Shown here: positions 1 through 10,001 of the stretch, piece by piece
How positions within the stretch are numbered: position 1 is the stretch's first letter
Layout: each line of letters starts with the position of its first letter
Assembly (NCBI GenBank): GCA_011799875.1
Contig: CM022300.1
Coordinates: 233,501,016-233,565,015, forward strand
Origin: Thinopyrum elongatum
Lineage: Eukaryota; Streptophyta; Magnoliopsida; Poales; Poaceae
DNA: 64,000 nt
Direction: 5' to 3'
Notes under the pieces: generated by a model
What the model was told of the DNA's origin: nothing
Databases searched by the model: none
Seen by the model: the letters and a program-made list of their open reading frames with translations, nothing else
Made by a program: the position numbers and the translations under genes

Positions 1-543
1 CTTGGTCCTGTAGCAGCGGAATGGAAACCTTTGGGAGATTCCTTGGGAACTCATGGCTGTCCTTGCCTCCTTAGCACCAAAGAGGAAACTGCCTCCTCTG
101 CGCCCGCTGGCGCCCGACTGGCCTTGGTCGTCATGGCTCATGTCATCGCAGCCTCGTGAGGCTAGGTACCTCCATAGAAATCTCCGCTCCTGGGGAGGAC
201 GCTCCCTCGTTTTGTTGTCGTCCTCCTCGCAAGGCCTGGCCCCTCGCGAGGGTCTTGTCTTGGTGGTCTTGGAGATGGGCTGTACCAGGCCGTCGAGGGA
301 GCCACGCCGTGGGCCACAGGCAGGCAAGTCTGGGTACCCTAGTTCGCAGAACACCGACAGTAGCCCCTGGGCCCAAGGCGCACTTGGGTTGGCTTCGAGG
401 CGAAGCCAAGGGGCAAGGGTGAAGCGCTGCGGGCCCCAATCACCTGCGGGCCAGGTTGACGCGTGGTGCTTGACGGGACGCAGACACCTCCGCTTCCCCA
501 CGCCGCCTCGGCACTTGCCCCGACTTGGCAACTGCCTGGCGCA
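1..543 (-). repeat. Tat-family LTR fragment (LTR-a), cut by window start
   Basis: This stretch matches the outer half of the LTR at 5925-6462 and, in reverse complement, the LTR at 30785-31160. Shared landmarks are the gtaccctagtt block near 335, the gggccccaatcacctgcgg block near 433 and the block rich in Ala, Gly and Arg codons at 60-130. On the minus strand it is the U3 side of an LTR, so it should be the 3' LTR of the first Tat copy. The right boundary near 543 is approximate because similarity to LTR-b fades there. Confidence 0.7.
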
Positions 544-600
544 TGCAGCAGCGCCATCATCACTCGGAACGTGGAGGGGCGCCGGTTAGCCTTCAGCTGC

Positions 601-609
601 CTATAAGAG
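601..609 (+). promoter_or_regulatory. TATA box for the antisense accessory ORF
   Basis: The sequence ctataagag lies about 110 bases before the ATG at 712 and outside the LTR, in the orientation of the plus-strand accessory ORF. Spacing would put a transcription start near 630 and leave an 80-base leader. This suggests the ORF has its own promoter, separate from the minus-strand LTR promoter. It is inferred from position and motif only. Confidence 0.4.
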
Positions 610-711
610 GGCGACGGAGGCGGAGCCCCCGGTCCATCTTCATCTCCTTGCTAGCCGTCTCCCCTCGCTCCTTCTTCATCTCCGCCATGCCGCCGTCTTG
701 CCGAAGCATCC

Positions 712-1573
712 ATGGCACCAGTGAGGAGGTTTTCCACTGCTGAGAAAGGGAAGGCCCCCATGGAGGGACCAGGCTCGCCGCCGCCCAAGAGGGGCCGCGG
801 CCGCCCCCGTAAGTATGCTGCGATGCCGGCGGTGGCTCCCCAGGGGAGTGGGCGCACCCCCTCGCAAGTCGGAGCCACTTCCGGTAGTCGTGGGAAGGCT
901 CCCTCCCGGGCCCGAGGCTGCAGCGACCGAGGCGGCCACGACCAAGGGGGAAAGCATGTGGCTGCTCTCCGGCCACCGCGCCTGCGATCCCATTCGGCCG
1001 ACGCATCCCCGGAGTTCGCTATGGGCGGAGAGGCCGACAGGCACCTGTTTCTTCGCCGGCACGCTGCCGGTCGTTGGAGGGCTTGGCGGCCTCTGGCTGC
1101 AGGCCAACGGCTGCTGCAGCAAGGCCTTGTGGCAGGAGGTCGAGGTCACCCCTGCCGGCTACGTGTTCCTGAACCGTGGGTGGCAGTCATTCGCCCGTGC
1201 GCGCGGCCTGCAGGGGAGATGTACCCTCCACTTCAGGCACGATAGAGCGGCGTCTCTCTACGTCAGGATCTTCGGGGAGGACGACAAGCGTCTGGGGTGC
1301 TGTCCAGAGGACGATGATGATGGTGACGATGTCCACCCCTCCGACGACGACGGCCGGGGGGGTGGCGGCATTCTCGATGGTGAACTCGCCCTTGGCGATG
1401 GCCGTGGCGCCTCTAGCAATGGCGGCTCTTCCTCCGGGGAAAGCATGAGCGACGACAACTACGATGAGCCGCCACGTCGCTGCGCCCGAACAAGGGAGGG
1501 TGGTGAACCACCGCGTCGCCGCGCCCCCCCTCGGAGGACGTCGAGCCGCCTCTCCATCGAGCTCCGGTGAAGC
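712..1573 (+). pseudogene. Antisense accessory ORF: AT-hook plus B3-like DNA-binding protein, one frameshift
   Basis: The ATG at 712 has good context (catccATGGCA). The first part encodes a basic region with an AT-hook core (KRGRGRPRK, about residues 26-34), which in other proteins binds the AT minor groove. Near 895 the frame shifts to the one open to 1570. That frame carries a B3-like half-domain: about residues 95-160 include GYVFLNRGWQSFARARGL followed by a beta-strand pattern ending in LYVRIFGED. An acidic run (EDDDDGDD), a Gly/Ser stretch and an Arg-rich tail follow. The ORF runs opposite to the surrounding Tat element, between its 3' LTR and its integrase. That is the usual place for antisense accessory ORFs of this lineage. 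The B3 assignment rests on pattern recognition. A captured host B3 gene is the main alternative origin. Confidence 0.6.
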
Positions 1574-2640
1574 AGGAGGAGGACTCCTACTGAGCGCAGG
1601 CGTCGCTGGAGCCAAGCCTCAGGAGTTGCAGTGGCCGCGAGGCCGCCTTTTGCTTTTTCTTTTTCCTGCATCAAGAAACACATAAGGCCTGGACGGGGCA
1701 TGTAATGGACCATGGCGCTTGCGCCGTTATGTTAACTTTTTTTATTTTGTATCCTAGCATTTGTGTTGATATCAACCGACAGGTTCCTGCTTGATCGTGA
1801 TTAGGATAGCTTAGCTTGGTGCGCTTATGGCGGACTCCTGCGTCACGAGGGTGCCTTCCTCCGGAGCTTGGATCCCCTGCGTGCCTCTCGTTCCCGTAAC
1901 GGTGCGGCCACGGCACCAGAGCGGTTTAGAGTTCTTGCCGGGGGCTTCTTTCTTGAGGATCAAAGAGCTCTCGAGCCTCAGGAGGTACCCAACGGACGCG
2001 AGGCCCCGGGGGCTCGCGTGGGGCGCAGCGCCTCTGGTACGCCGGGTCGCGATGCCCGTCGAGGCTAGGAGACGGGGGCTCAGGAAGACATACATGCCCG
2101 TTGGCTCGCTTGAGAGCGTCGCGCGAGGATTAGGACGCCAAGGTCTTGGCGAGGTGTGTTCGCGGGTAGGCGCAGGCGTACAGACCGTGACCAGCCCCCG
2201 CTCGCGAGACGCGCGGGAAGGAGCGACGGGCAACTGCCACCTCCTTTAAAGTAAGATTCGAGAGAGCAAACGCTGCAAGGAGAAAAATTCCCACCGCTTT
2301 CAAATAAAAACGCGAGAATTTCGAAATTCATTCCAAGAAGTGGCAAATTGGCTACAAAAGCAAGCAAAAGAATAGTCGCGTCCGGCGCCTACTCTAGTCT
2401 TCTAGTCTTCCCGCCAGCGCGGAGCATGGGGTTTCCACTAGGCGTGGGCATAGTCATTGAAAGACCGTGTCGTCCGCCAGTGCGAAGCATGTGGCTTCCA
2501 CTTGGGCGTGGGTGGGAGCCCCCATGAGGCCCTTGGGCGGTGCTCAGGAGACTCTGGGGCGTGTATAGCCCCATTCATTATTACGTCAGAGTATCACGGG
2601 TAGAACTTCCGGAGATGCTGGTTGTTCTAGGCATTCTGGA
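1574..2640. other. Non-coding spacer between accessory ORF and integrase; short GC-rich repeats
   Basis: No convincing gene is seen. The first 150 bases after the accessory ORF are T-rich and could be its 3' UTR. Two copies of a 63-64-base unit (starting 2417 and 2480) carry the phrase gcatggggtttccact or variants. The same unit occurs three times at 10714-10900 in the second Tat copy. This marks the segment as the untranslated 3' part of the minus-strand element, downstream of pol. Confidence 0.5.
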
Positions 2641-3535
2641 TGGGGACCCTGTCCTGCGTCTCCAGGCGCGCGGCGCTAGGCCTGGAGATGCGGGCGACCC
2701 TGAACGGGCCCTCCCACATAGGCGAGAGCTTGTGGAGCCCCTCCCTGGAGAGCACCCGCCTCAGGACAAGGTCACCCACCTCGAGAGTCCGGGAGCGGAC
2801 GCTGTGGCAGTGGTAACGCCGCAGCGCCTGCTACTACCTCGCTGCACTGAGCGAGGCTTGGCGGCGGGCTTCCTCCCTGAGCACGAGGTCTATCCCCCGT
2901 GAGGCATCCTGACGCGCCTCGTCGAATGCCACGACCCGCGAGGAGCGAAGCCTGACCTCGTGAGGGAGGAATGCCTCGGCCCCGTAGATGAGAAAGAACA
3001 GGGTCTCGCCGGTGGGCTTGGTTGCAGTGGTGTGGATAGACCACAGCATAGACTGAAGCTCCCTGAGCCAACCCCTGCCGCAAGCCTCGAGCTTCTTCTT
3101 GAAGCTTCTTGCAGAGGCCCCTCAGGACCTCCGCGTTGGCACGCTCGGCCTAGGAGTTGCTCCGTGGGTGTGCCACCGAAGCGTAGCATATCTGCATTCC
3201 AAGATTAGAGCAGTACGTCCTGAAGAGGTTTCTCGTGAACTGTGAGCCATTGTCAGTAATGATACGATTAGGGACACTGAAATGGCTCACGAGGCCTTTG
3301 ATGAACTTTACGGCTGAGCCAGCGGTGATGGTGCGTACTAGCCTACTTTCGCCCACTTGGTGAATTTGTTGATGGCGACGTACAAGTAGCGGTATCCACC
3401 AGTCGCCCGAGGGAACGGGGCCAGGATATCCCATCCCCAGACCACGAACGGCCACAAGAGTGGGATGGTCTGGAGGCCTTGCGTGGGCTGGTGAATCTGC
3501 TTGGCGTGGAACTGGCAGGCCTCGCAGGATCATAC
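2640..3535 (-). pseudogene. Tat-lineage integrase fragment
   Basis: Read on the minus strand, this encodes the integrase end of a Ty3/Gypsy polyprotein. Visible parts in order are a Cys-x2-Cys zinc pair just inside 3535, a core with TDNGSQFT (second catalytic Asp), an SVAHPRSNS stretch, and an AERANAEVLRG segment carrying the catalytic Glu. A C-terminal region with GPFRVARI, as in retroelement integrases, follows. At least two frame changes break it. A TAG stop sits at 3147-3149, exactly between SNS and AERAN, where the family normally has Gln. Protease and reverse transcriptase are absent upstream; the 86-bp array begins at 3541 instead. The fragment is non-functional. Confidence 0.85.
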
Positions 3536-3540
3536 CAGCT

Positions 3541-5455
3541 CGGCGTCCGTTGTCGCTACTGCGACGACGTCAACCTCGGCTATCGTTACGCCAAGACAAG
3601 GTGGCAATGGTGTCACGTGCTCTTCTCGGCATCCGTCGTCGCTACCGCGACGATGATCGCCTCGACTTGCATTACCCTAAGACAAGATGGCAGTGGTGTC
3701 ACGTGCTCGTCTCTGCGTTCGTCGTCGCTACTGCGATGATGTCCGCCTAGACTCCCATTACCCTAAGACAGCATGGCAGTGGTGTCATGTGCTTGTCTCG
3801 GCGTCCGTCATCGCTACCGCGACGACGTCTGCCTCGACTCGCGTTACCCTAAGACAGTGTGGCAGTGGTGTCACGTGCTCGTCTCGGCGTCCGTCGTTGC
3901 TACCGCGACGACGTCCACCTCTACTCGCGTTACCCTAAGACAGGGTCGCCATGGTGTCACGTCCATGTATCGGCGTCCGTCATCGCTACCGCGACGACGT
4001 TCGCCTCGACTCGCGTTACCCTAAGACAGCATGGCAGTGGTGTCAGGTGCTCGTCTCAATGTCCGTCGTCGCTACGGCAACGACGTCCGCCTCAACTCAC
4101 GTTACCCTAAGACAGCATGGCAGTGGTGTCACGTGCTTGTCTCGGCGTCCGTCGTCGCTACCACAATGACGTCCGCCTCGACTCGCATTACGCTAAGACA
4201 TGGTGGTAGTGGGGTCACATGCTCATCTTGGTGTCCGTCATCGCTACCGCCACGACGTTCACCTAGACTCATGTTACCCTAAGACAGGGTGGCAGTGGTG
4301 TCACGTGCTCGTCTTGGCGTCCGTCGTCAATACCGTGATGACGTCCGCCTTGACTCGCTTTACCCTAAGACAAGGTGGCAGTGGTGTCAAGTGCTCATCT
4401 CGGCGTCCATCGTCGCTACTGCGACGATGTCCGCCTTGACTCGTGTAACGCTAAGAAAGGGTGGCAGTGGTGTCACGTGCTCGGCTCGGTGTCCGTCGTC
4501 GCTACCGCGATGACGTCTTCCTCGACTCGTGTTACCCTAAGAAATGGTGGCACTGGTGTCACGTGCTCGTCTTGGTGTCCGTCGTCGCTACCGCAACGAG
4601 ATCTGCCTCGACTCATGTTACCCTAAGACATGGTGCCACTGGTGTCACGTGCTCGTCTCGGTGTCCGTCGTCACTACCTTGATGACCTCGGCCTCGACTC
4701 GTGTTACCATAAGACAGGGTGGTAGTGGTGTCACGTGGTCCTCTCGGTGTCAGTCGTCGCTACCGCGATGATGTCTGCCTCTACTCGCGTTACCCTAAGA
4801 CAGGGTGTCCGTGGTGTCACGTGCTCGTCTCAGCGTCCGTCGTCGCTACCACGACGACGTCTTCCTCGACTCGCATAACCCTAAGACAGATTGGCAGTGG
4901 TGTCAGGTACTCGTCTGGGCGTCCGTCGTCGCTACCACGACGACATCTGCCTCACCTCGCGTTACGCTAAGACAGGGTGTTAGTGGTGTCACGTGCTCGT
5001 CTCGTCGTCCGTCGTCGCTACCACGACGACGTCCGCCTCGACTCTCGTTACGCTAAGACAGGGTGGCTGTGGTGTCACGTGCTCGTCTCGGCGTCCATCG
5101 TCGCTACCGCGATGACGTCCGCCTCGACTCCTGTTACCCTAAGACAGCGTGGCAGTGGTGTCACGTGCTCATCTCTGTGTCCATCGTCACAACTGCGATG
5201 ACATCCGCCTCGACTCGTGTTACCCTAAGATAGTGTGGCAGTGGTGTCACATGCTCGTCTCGGTGTCCGCCGTTGCTACCAAGATGATGTCCGCCTCTAC
5301 TCATGTTACCCTAAGACAGGGTGGCCGTGGTGTCACGTCCACATCTCGGCATCCGTCGTCGCTACCGCGACGACGTCCGCCTCGACTCGCATTACCCTAA
5401 GAGAGGGTGGCAGTGGTGTCACGTGCTCGTCTCGGCGTCCGTCGTCGCTGCTGGT
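3541..5455. repeat. 86-bp tandem array, about 22 units, with G-box and C-box motifs
   Basis: A unit of 86 bases repeats head to tail about 22 times. The phrase ggtgtcacgtgctcg recurs from 3612 to 5418 at exact 86-base steps. Each unit has a central gctaccgcgacgacgtcc block, a ttaccctaagac block and the cacgtg block. I count 14 units with an intact CACGTG and 8 with one-base variants; many also keep GACGTC. Because 86 is not a multiple of three, each frame reads three different phases and stops at the TAA in ccctaagac. The 83-codon ORFs seen here are therefore artefacts. The array lies between a Tat LTR and a Tat integrase, where gag, protease and reverse transcriptase would be expected. Confidence 0.95.
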
Positions 5456-5456
5456 G

Positions 5457-6462
5457 GATTCAGAGATCCGCAGACTTAGGGAAGGTTCGAACTCTAGGGT
5501 ATGTGCAAAGGACTCAACCTATCCAGCCTACAAGCTCGACGCCCTACGGCCTAGCTCGATGCACACAAACAAGGAAGAAAATGAACACGGCAGTTTACAC
5601 AGGTTCGGGCCACCTTGCGGTGTAAGACCCTACTCCTGCTTTGTGGTGGATTGGCCTCACGAGGGGCTGAGGATGAGCTAGTATAAAGGATGAACAACCT
5701 CGTGAGGTCTATGAGTGAGGGTGAAATGGATCCCATCCCGGTCGGGGGTGGCTAGCCTATACTTATAGTGGCCTCGGTCCTCTTCCCCCAAATCGTAGGC
5801 GGGAAGGGATCCCAAAGTGGACAATTTGAAAGGGGACAAGTAGTACATCTTATCCTGACGAAAGGTGGTCTTCGCCTGCAAAGCCTCTGGTTGTGACGTA
5901 GCAGTGGGCTCGACGATGACATCCGTCCTGCCGTCCTGGCGGTCTTGGCCGGGCTCCTTGGGAACCCAAGCCCGCTCTTGCCTCCATAGCACCAAAGAGG
6001 AAACTACCTCCTCTGTGCCCACTGGCGCCCGGCTGGCCTTGGTCGTCATGGCTTGCGTTATCGCAACCTCCTGAGGTTGGGTACCTGCGTAGAAATCTCC
6101 GCTCCTTAGGAGGCAGCCTGGGGAGGCCGCTCCCTCGGGAGGTCTTGGTGCCGTCCGCCTCGTGAGGCTTGGCCCCTCGCGAGGGTCTTGTCTTGGTGGC
6201 CTTGGAGGTGGGCCGTACCAGGTCGTCGACAAAGCTACGCCATGGGCCGCAGGCAGGCAAGTCTGGGTACCCTAGTTCCCAAAACGCCGATAGTAGCCCC
6301 CGGGCCCAAGGCGCGCTCGGGCTTGGCTTTGAGGCGAAGCCAATGTGCAAGGGCGAAGCGCCGTGGGCCCCAATCACCTGCGGGCCAGGCTAACGCGTGG
6401 CGCTTGATGGGAAGTGGGCGTCTCCACTTCCCACGATGCCTCGGCAACTGCCCAGGCTGACA
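5457..6462 (-). repeat. Tat-family LTR (LTR-b), shared by two copies
   Basis: On the minus strand the LTR appears to start TGTCAG at 6462. Its other end lies near 5457, where the family ending ctgaatctgaca (seen at 31642-31653) is degraded to ctgaatccacc. A TATA box on the minus strand (tataagta, about 5766) matches tataaata at 31338 in the plus-strand copy. To the right lies the accessory ORF of one copy. To the left lie the array and the integrase of another. That arrangement suggests two elements sharing one LTR, as unequal recombination produces. No primer-binding site remains at the 5457 end. Confidence 0.7.
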
Positions 6463-7929
6463 AAAGGCTGGCGCCTGCTACCGAGCCATCATTGCTCTCC
6501 CTTCGGCTTGCTCCAGATCCCCATTCTCCCAGCCGAGAACATCTCCAGATCCGGCCACGCTCCTCCCCCTTCCTTCAAGATCTCGCGAATGGTGTCCGGG
6601 AAGACGAAGCCGGCTGCTGAGGCTTCAAGCCCTTCCCCCTCTCCTGCGCCGGCCCTCGGCACGTTCTCCATCACCGAGGAGAGGCACCTCGCCGCTGCGC
6701 TCCCATTGACGGCGAGTGATCAAAACGAGTGGAAAGTGACCACTCTCCTGGCCGGCTCCGCCGAGCAAAGGACCTTGGCGGAGACGTTCTACCCCTTCTT
6801 CTTCCACAACGTCTTTGCAGGGCTCGTCCCGCCTTTCTCCGAGTTATTCACCACCGTCCTCAACCACTACCAGGTTCAGGCCCTATATCTTCAACCCAAC
6901 TCCATCCTTCTCCTGTCCATTTTTGCCTTCTACTGCGAGGCATTCGTGGATGTGAGGCCCTCCGTTCCACTCCTCTGGCACTTCTACCTGCGACTGCATG
7001 ATCCGGCCCAACGCTTCGGCTGTGTGTCCTTCGTCGTGGTCCACAAGAACAACCTGCTCATGAGGGCCGGAAAGAAGATGGACAACTTCCGGCGCCGGTG
7101 GGTCTTCATGGACGCCAAGGGCCTCAACGCGCGGCTGGAACTGCCGACCCAGCTGCCGGAGAAGCTCGATAGGTGGGGTCACGAGAAGTTCTCTGACCCC
7201 CAGGTGGCACCTGTCCTAAGGAGGAATACCGTAGATTTGGACGCCAGGGCGCTGACGGGGGGCATGCTCGTGAAGGAGTTCCTGGTGCGGCGCCTGGCCC
7301 CGCTCCAGTCGCACACGCGCCCCATTTGGGAGTACCAGGGTGCTATGGATGACATCAGGCTATGCTCGAAGGGCTTGACAGGCGAGGAGCTGGACAAGGC
7401 CATGAACACCCTGCTTGAGGGTGAGCCGGGCAATCTTTCAGAGGCCTACGCCCCGTTGTACTGCTGCGCAGACAGGGAGGCACTGGTCGCCGCCATGCCT
7501 GTCTTCAACGAGCTAGGGCTCGTGCCGCCCGAGCTCCCCAACGCCCCGGAGCCGGTGTCCTCCAGCGACAGCGTCGGCAAAGAAGGAAAGCAGGACTCGG
7601 AGGCGACAGAGGATGACGTAGCGGAGATCTCTCCCCCATCACGAGGCAAACTCCTCTGAGGCTTCTCTGACGACGACGAGCCCTCGGCCGTGAAACCCCC
7701 GGGCTCCACTGGGGTCCTCACGAGGTCGTTGGTGACCCCTTGGGCCCTCGGCAGGCCAGACCAGGCGACGCCGAAGAAGAGCGGGGCAGACGTGGCCCTG
7801 TATGCTGTGGCTCCTCAGGGCGATTCCTTCGCCTTGGAAGGCAGCGCCGCCCCGAGGCCAGCCGAAGAGCGCCTCGCCGTCTCCCCCGGCCCGACCAAGG
7901 CCGAGCCAAGGAAGAGCGGGGGTGCCCCC

Positions 7930-8526
7930 TGACGACAACATGTACCTAGGGTAGGGTCATAGGCCCAACCTAGACAACCTACCCAAGGACACTGCCCTAG
8001 AGTCAGAGACATTCAAAATGCAATAGAAGAAACCGACTGAGTTCACCTTGGAGAGCAATCCACTCGACCAGTTATGTCACTCGGATACCCCAATTCCATT
8101 CGACCAAGATGAAGTCACTCGACCATATAAAAAACCACTCGGAGTACAGAAGACCTAAAGTCACTCAGGATGGCAACGGTCAGGCGTTCACTCTGTAGTC
8201 TTAAAGATCATTTATAGCTCTTTATAGCTAGCATTACTAGTAACGCCCTGTCTTAATGAACATTGAACCCTGTGTAACGTGGGATGGCTGGGGTCCTGGC
8301 GCACTCTATATAAGCCACCCCCTCCACTGGCACAAGGGTTCGGACCCCCTATAACTCTCACGCATAATCCAGTCGACCAAGCCTCCGGGCACCGAGACGT
8401 AGGGCTGTTTCTTCCTCTGAGAAGGGCCTGAACTCGTACATCTTGCGTGCACAACCTCGCCGTAGCTAGGGTCCTGCCTCCTCCTACGTACCCCCTAATC
8501 TTACTGTCAGACTTACTCCCACGACA
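7930..8526. mobile_element. Solo LTR, 597 bp, TSD CCCCC
   Basis: The segment starts TGACGACAAC and ends CCCACGACA, and is bounded by CCCCC at 7925-7929 and 8527-8531. It contains repeated cactcgacca-type phrases (8040-8150), a TATA box in ctctatataag (about 8306) and no ORF. Its insertion splits the accessory ORF. Reading across the break without it and without one TSD copy stays in frame, so it landed in an existing coding region. The family name is not known to me. The orientation is probably plus, judged from the TATA box. Confidence 0.75.
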
Positions 8527-8578
8527 CCCCCGCCCTGGCTAAGAGGGAGAAGAGGAGGGCATACATTGATCCCAACGA

Positions 8579-8630
8579 GTAAGCATCTTACCTTGTTTCT
8601 GTTCAGCATATACTCTCACCTTGCTCACAG
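8579..8630 (+). other. Possible short intron in the accessory ORF
   Basis: The segment begins GTAAGC and ends CTCACAG. Joining the flanks keeps the reading frame and removes the stop otherwise met at 8579-8581. At 52 bases it is shorter than most plant introns, so it may instead be decay that happens to look like one. Transcript evidence would be needed. Confidence 0.35.
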
Positions 8631-10001
8631 TGCTCCTGCCCCGATGACCAGGGTGGGCGTCGTGGTGAAGAAGAGGAAGGAGGAAGCTCGGGCTTCAGAG
8701 ACGCCGCCTCCTGCCGCAGGCGCAGCAACTCTGGCGTGTGCGGGGGAGGACATTCCTCGCCGCCTCGCGACGAAGCGGGCCTCTCAGGACATGGTGGTGC
8801 CGCCCCTGGAGGAGCCGGACCTCGTGGGCCAGCAAGCAGTAGGGCTGCCCGCGCCCGTTGCGCCTGGGCAAGGTTCGGAGCCCGCGGCCACCAAAGCCGA
8901 CCTCGCTAGCTCCTCTGGAGCCACGGAGCAACTCACTGTGCTCGCGCCACCTTCTCCTCCAACCCTTGCGCTTGCGAACTACAGTCCCTTGGTCAGGCCA
9001 GGGGCCCTGGACGAGGCCTACGTTGCGCTTGGTCATCATCGGGCGGACCTTCAAGATGCCGACATGTGCTTCATGAGGGAGCGCCTGGGCTTCTCTCGGG
9101 GTGGGCCCAGGCCAACTCCTCCATTGAGAAGGCCTAGATCTGGGCTGAAGCCGCCAACACCGAGAGCAGGAAGGAGGCTGCCGATGCCAGAGCATCTCTC
9201 GACACGGTGTAGGCTGAGGCTGCAACTGCCGCAAAGCGCTGCAGGGAGGCGGAGAAGAGCTTGAAGGCTCTTCAGGAGGAGCAAGCCACGGCTACATCGC
9301 GGCTCTGCAAACAGTAGGAGGGCCTCAAGGCCCGTGAGGCAAAGCTCGCCGATCGAGACACCCAGCTGGCCCAGGTGTCCGCCGACCAGGCGATGGAGCA
9401 TGATTGTCTGGCCAAGCTGAAGGCGGAGGCGGATGAAGCCCTGGTGTCCCACGCCCGGCATGTCTCCGAGACGACAGCCCAGCTGGAGACCAAGGAGAAG
9501 GCCCTCGTTGCCGCCGAGTAGAGGGCGGCCATGAACAACGAGACCTTCCTGGCCCTTGACCTCGGGTTCCGCAAGGCGCTGCGCTCCATCCATGGGGGAG
9601 GGTACAAAGAGCCGCTGACGATTCCTGAAGACGGTCTTGCAGGGCTCCTCCCCAAGCTTGCCGAGGCACTCAAGGGTCCCGCCGCTGCGGTAGACTCCTA
9701 CCTGGAGGTGGAGTGCCGCTCGCTCTTCACCACGGCCGCGATGCGCATCTTCAGCCACCTCTACCTCCAGGACCTCGGCTTCGACCTCAACGCCCTGATC
9801 GACCCGGTGGTAATCGAGTCGCGCGATGCTGCCGCAGAGGCTGTGAGGGGCCATGTGGACGCGCTGCTTGGGAAGTTTCTCTACGTTCCCATCTCTGAGG
9901 CTCCAGCAGCACAAGTCAAAAGTGGTGAGGATGGTGGCAGCATTGTCGACGAGGGGCTACAAACGAGCGGGGCAGGTTGCGGCAGTGGCGTTTCTTCTTA
10001 G

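Larger units (their letters stand above)
6589..10001 (+). pseudogene. Antisense accessory ORF: Transposase_28-like protein with coiled-coil tail, interrupted
   Basis: The ATG at 6589 lies 127 bases from the LTR-b edge and the ORF reads away from the LTR, opposite to the Tat element. The first 350 residues resemble the grass family called putative gypsy-type transposon (Transposase_28). They include a FYPFFFHNVFAGLVPPFS segment, a WHFYLRLHDPAQRFGCVSF segment and a GLTGEELDKAM segment. Breaks are a TGA at 7657, a solo LTR at 7930-8526, a frame change near 9090, and four TAG stops in the heptad-rich 9120-9530 region. That region reads as a long coiled coil rich in Ala, Glu, Lys and Gln. The last part (9531-10001) is again open. 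A 52-base GT-AG intron may lie at 8579-8630. The function is unknown; the family is known mainly from retrotransposons. Confidence 0.75.

Noticed and set aside
53..589. Plus-strand 178-codon ORF
   Set aside because: It is wholly within Tat LTR sequence, and the equivalent regions at 5925 and 30800 do not keep the frame.
1827..2249. 140-codon ORFs on both strands
   Set aside because: Overlapping, GC-rich, no domain, and no counterpart in the second Tat copy.
3687..5400. Many overlapping 83-codon ORFs with near-identical Arg/Val/Ser-rich proteins
   Set aside because: They arise because an 86-base unit reads through three phases before meeting the same TAA. They follow the tandem array and have no gene-like features.
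3541..5455. Possible CRISPR array
   Set aside because: Units are contiguous with no unique spacers, and the context is a plant retrotransposon.
5480..5500. B-box-like ggttcgaactc near a Tat LTR end
   Set aside because: No A box at tRNA spacing and no T run. It is part of the conserved LTR end.
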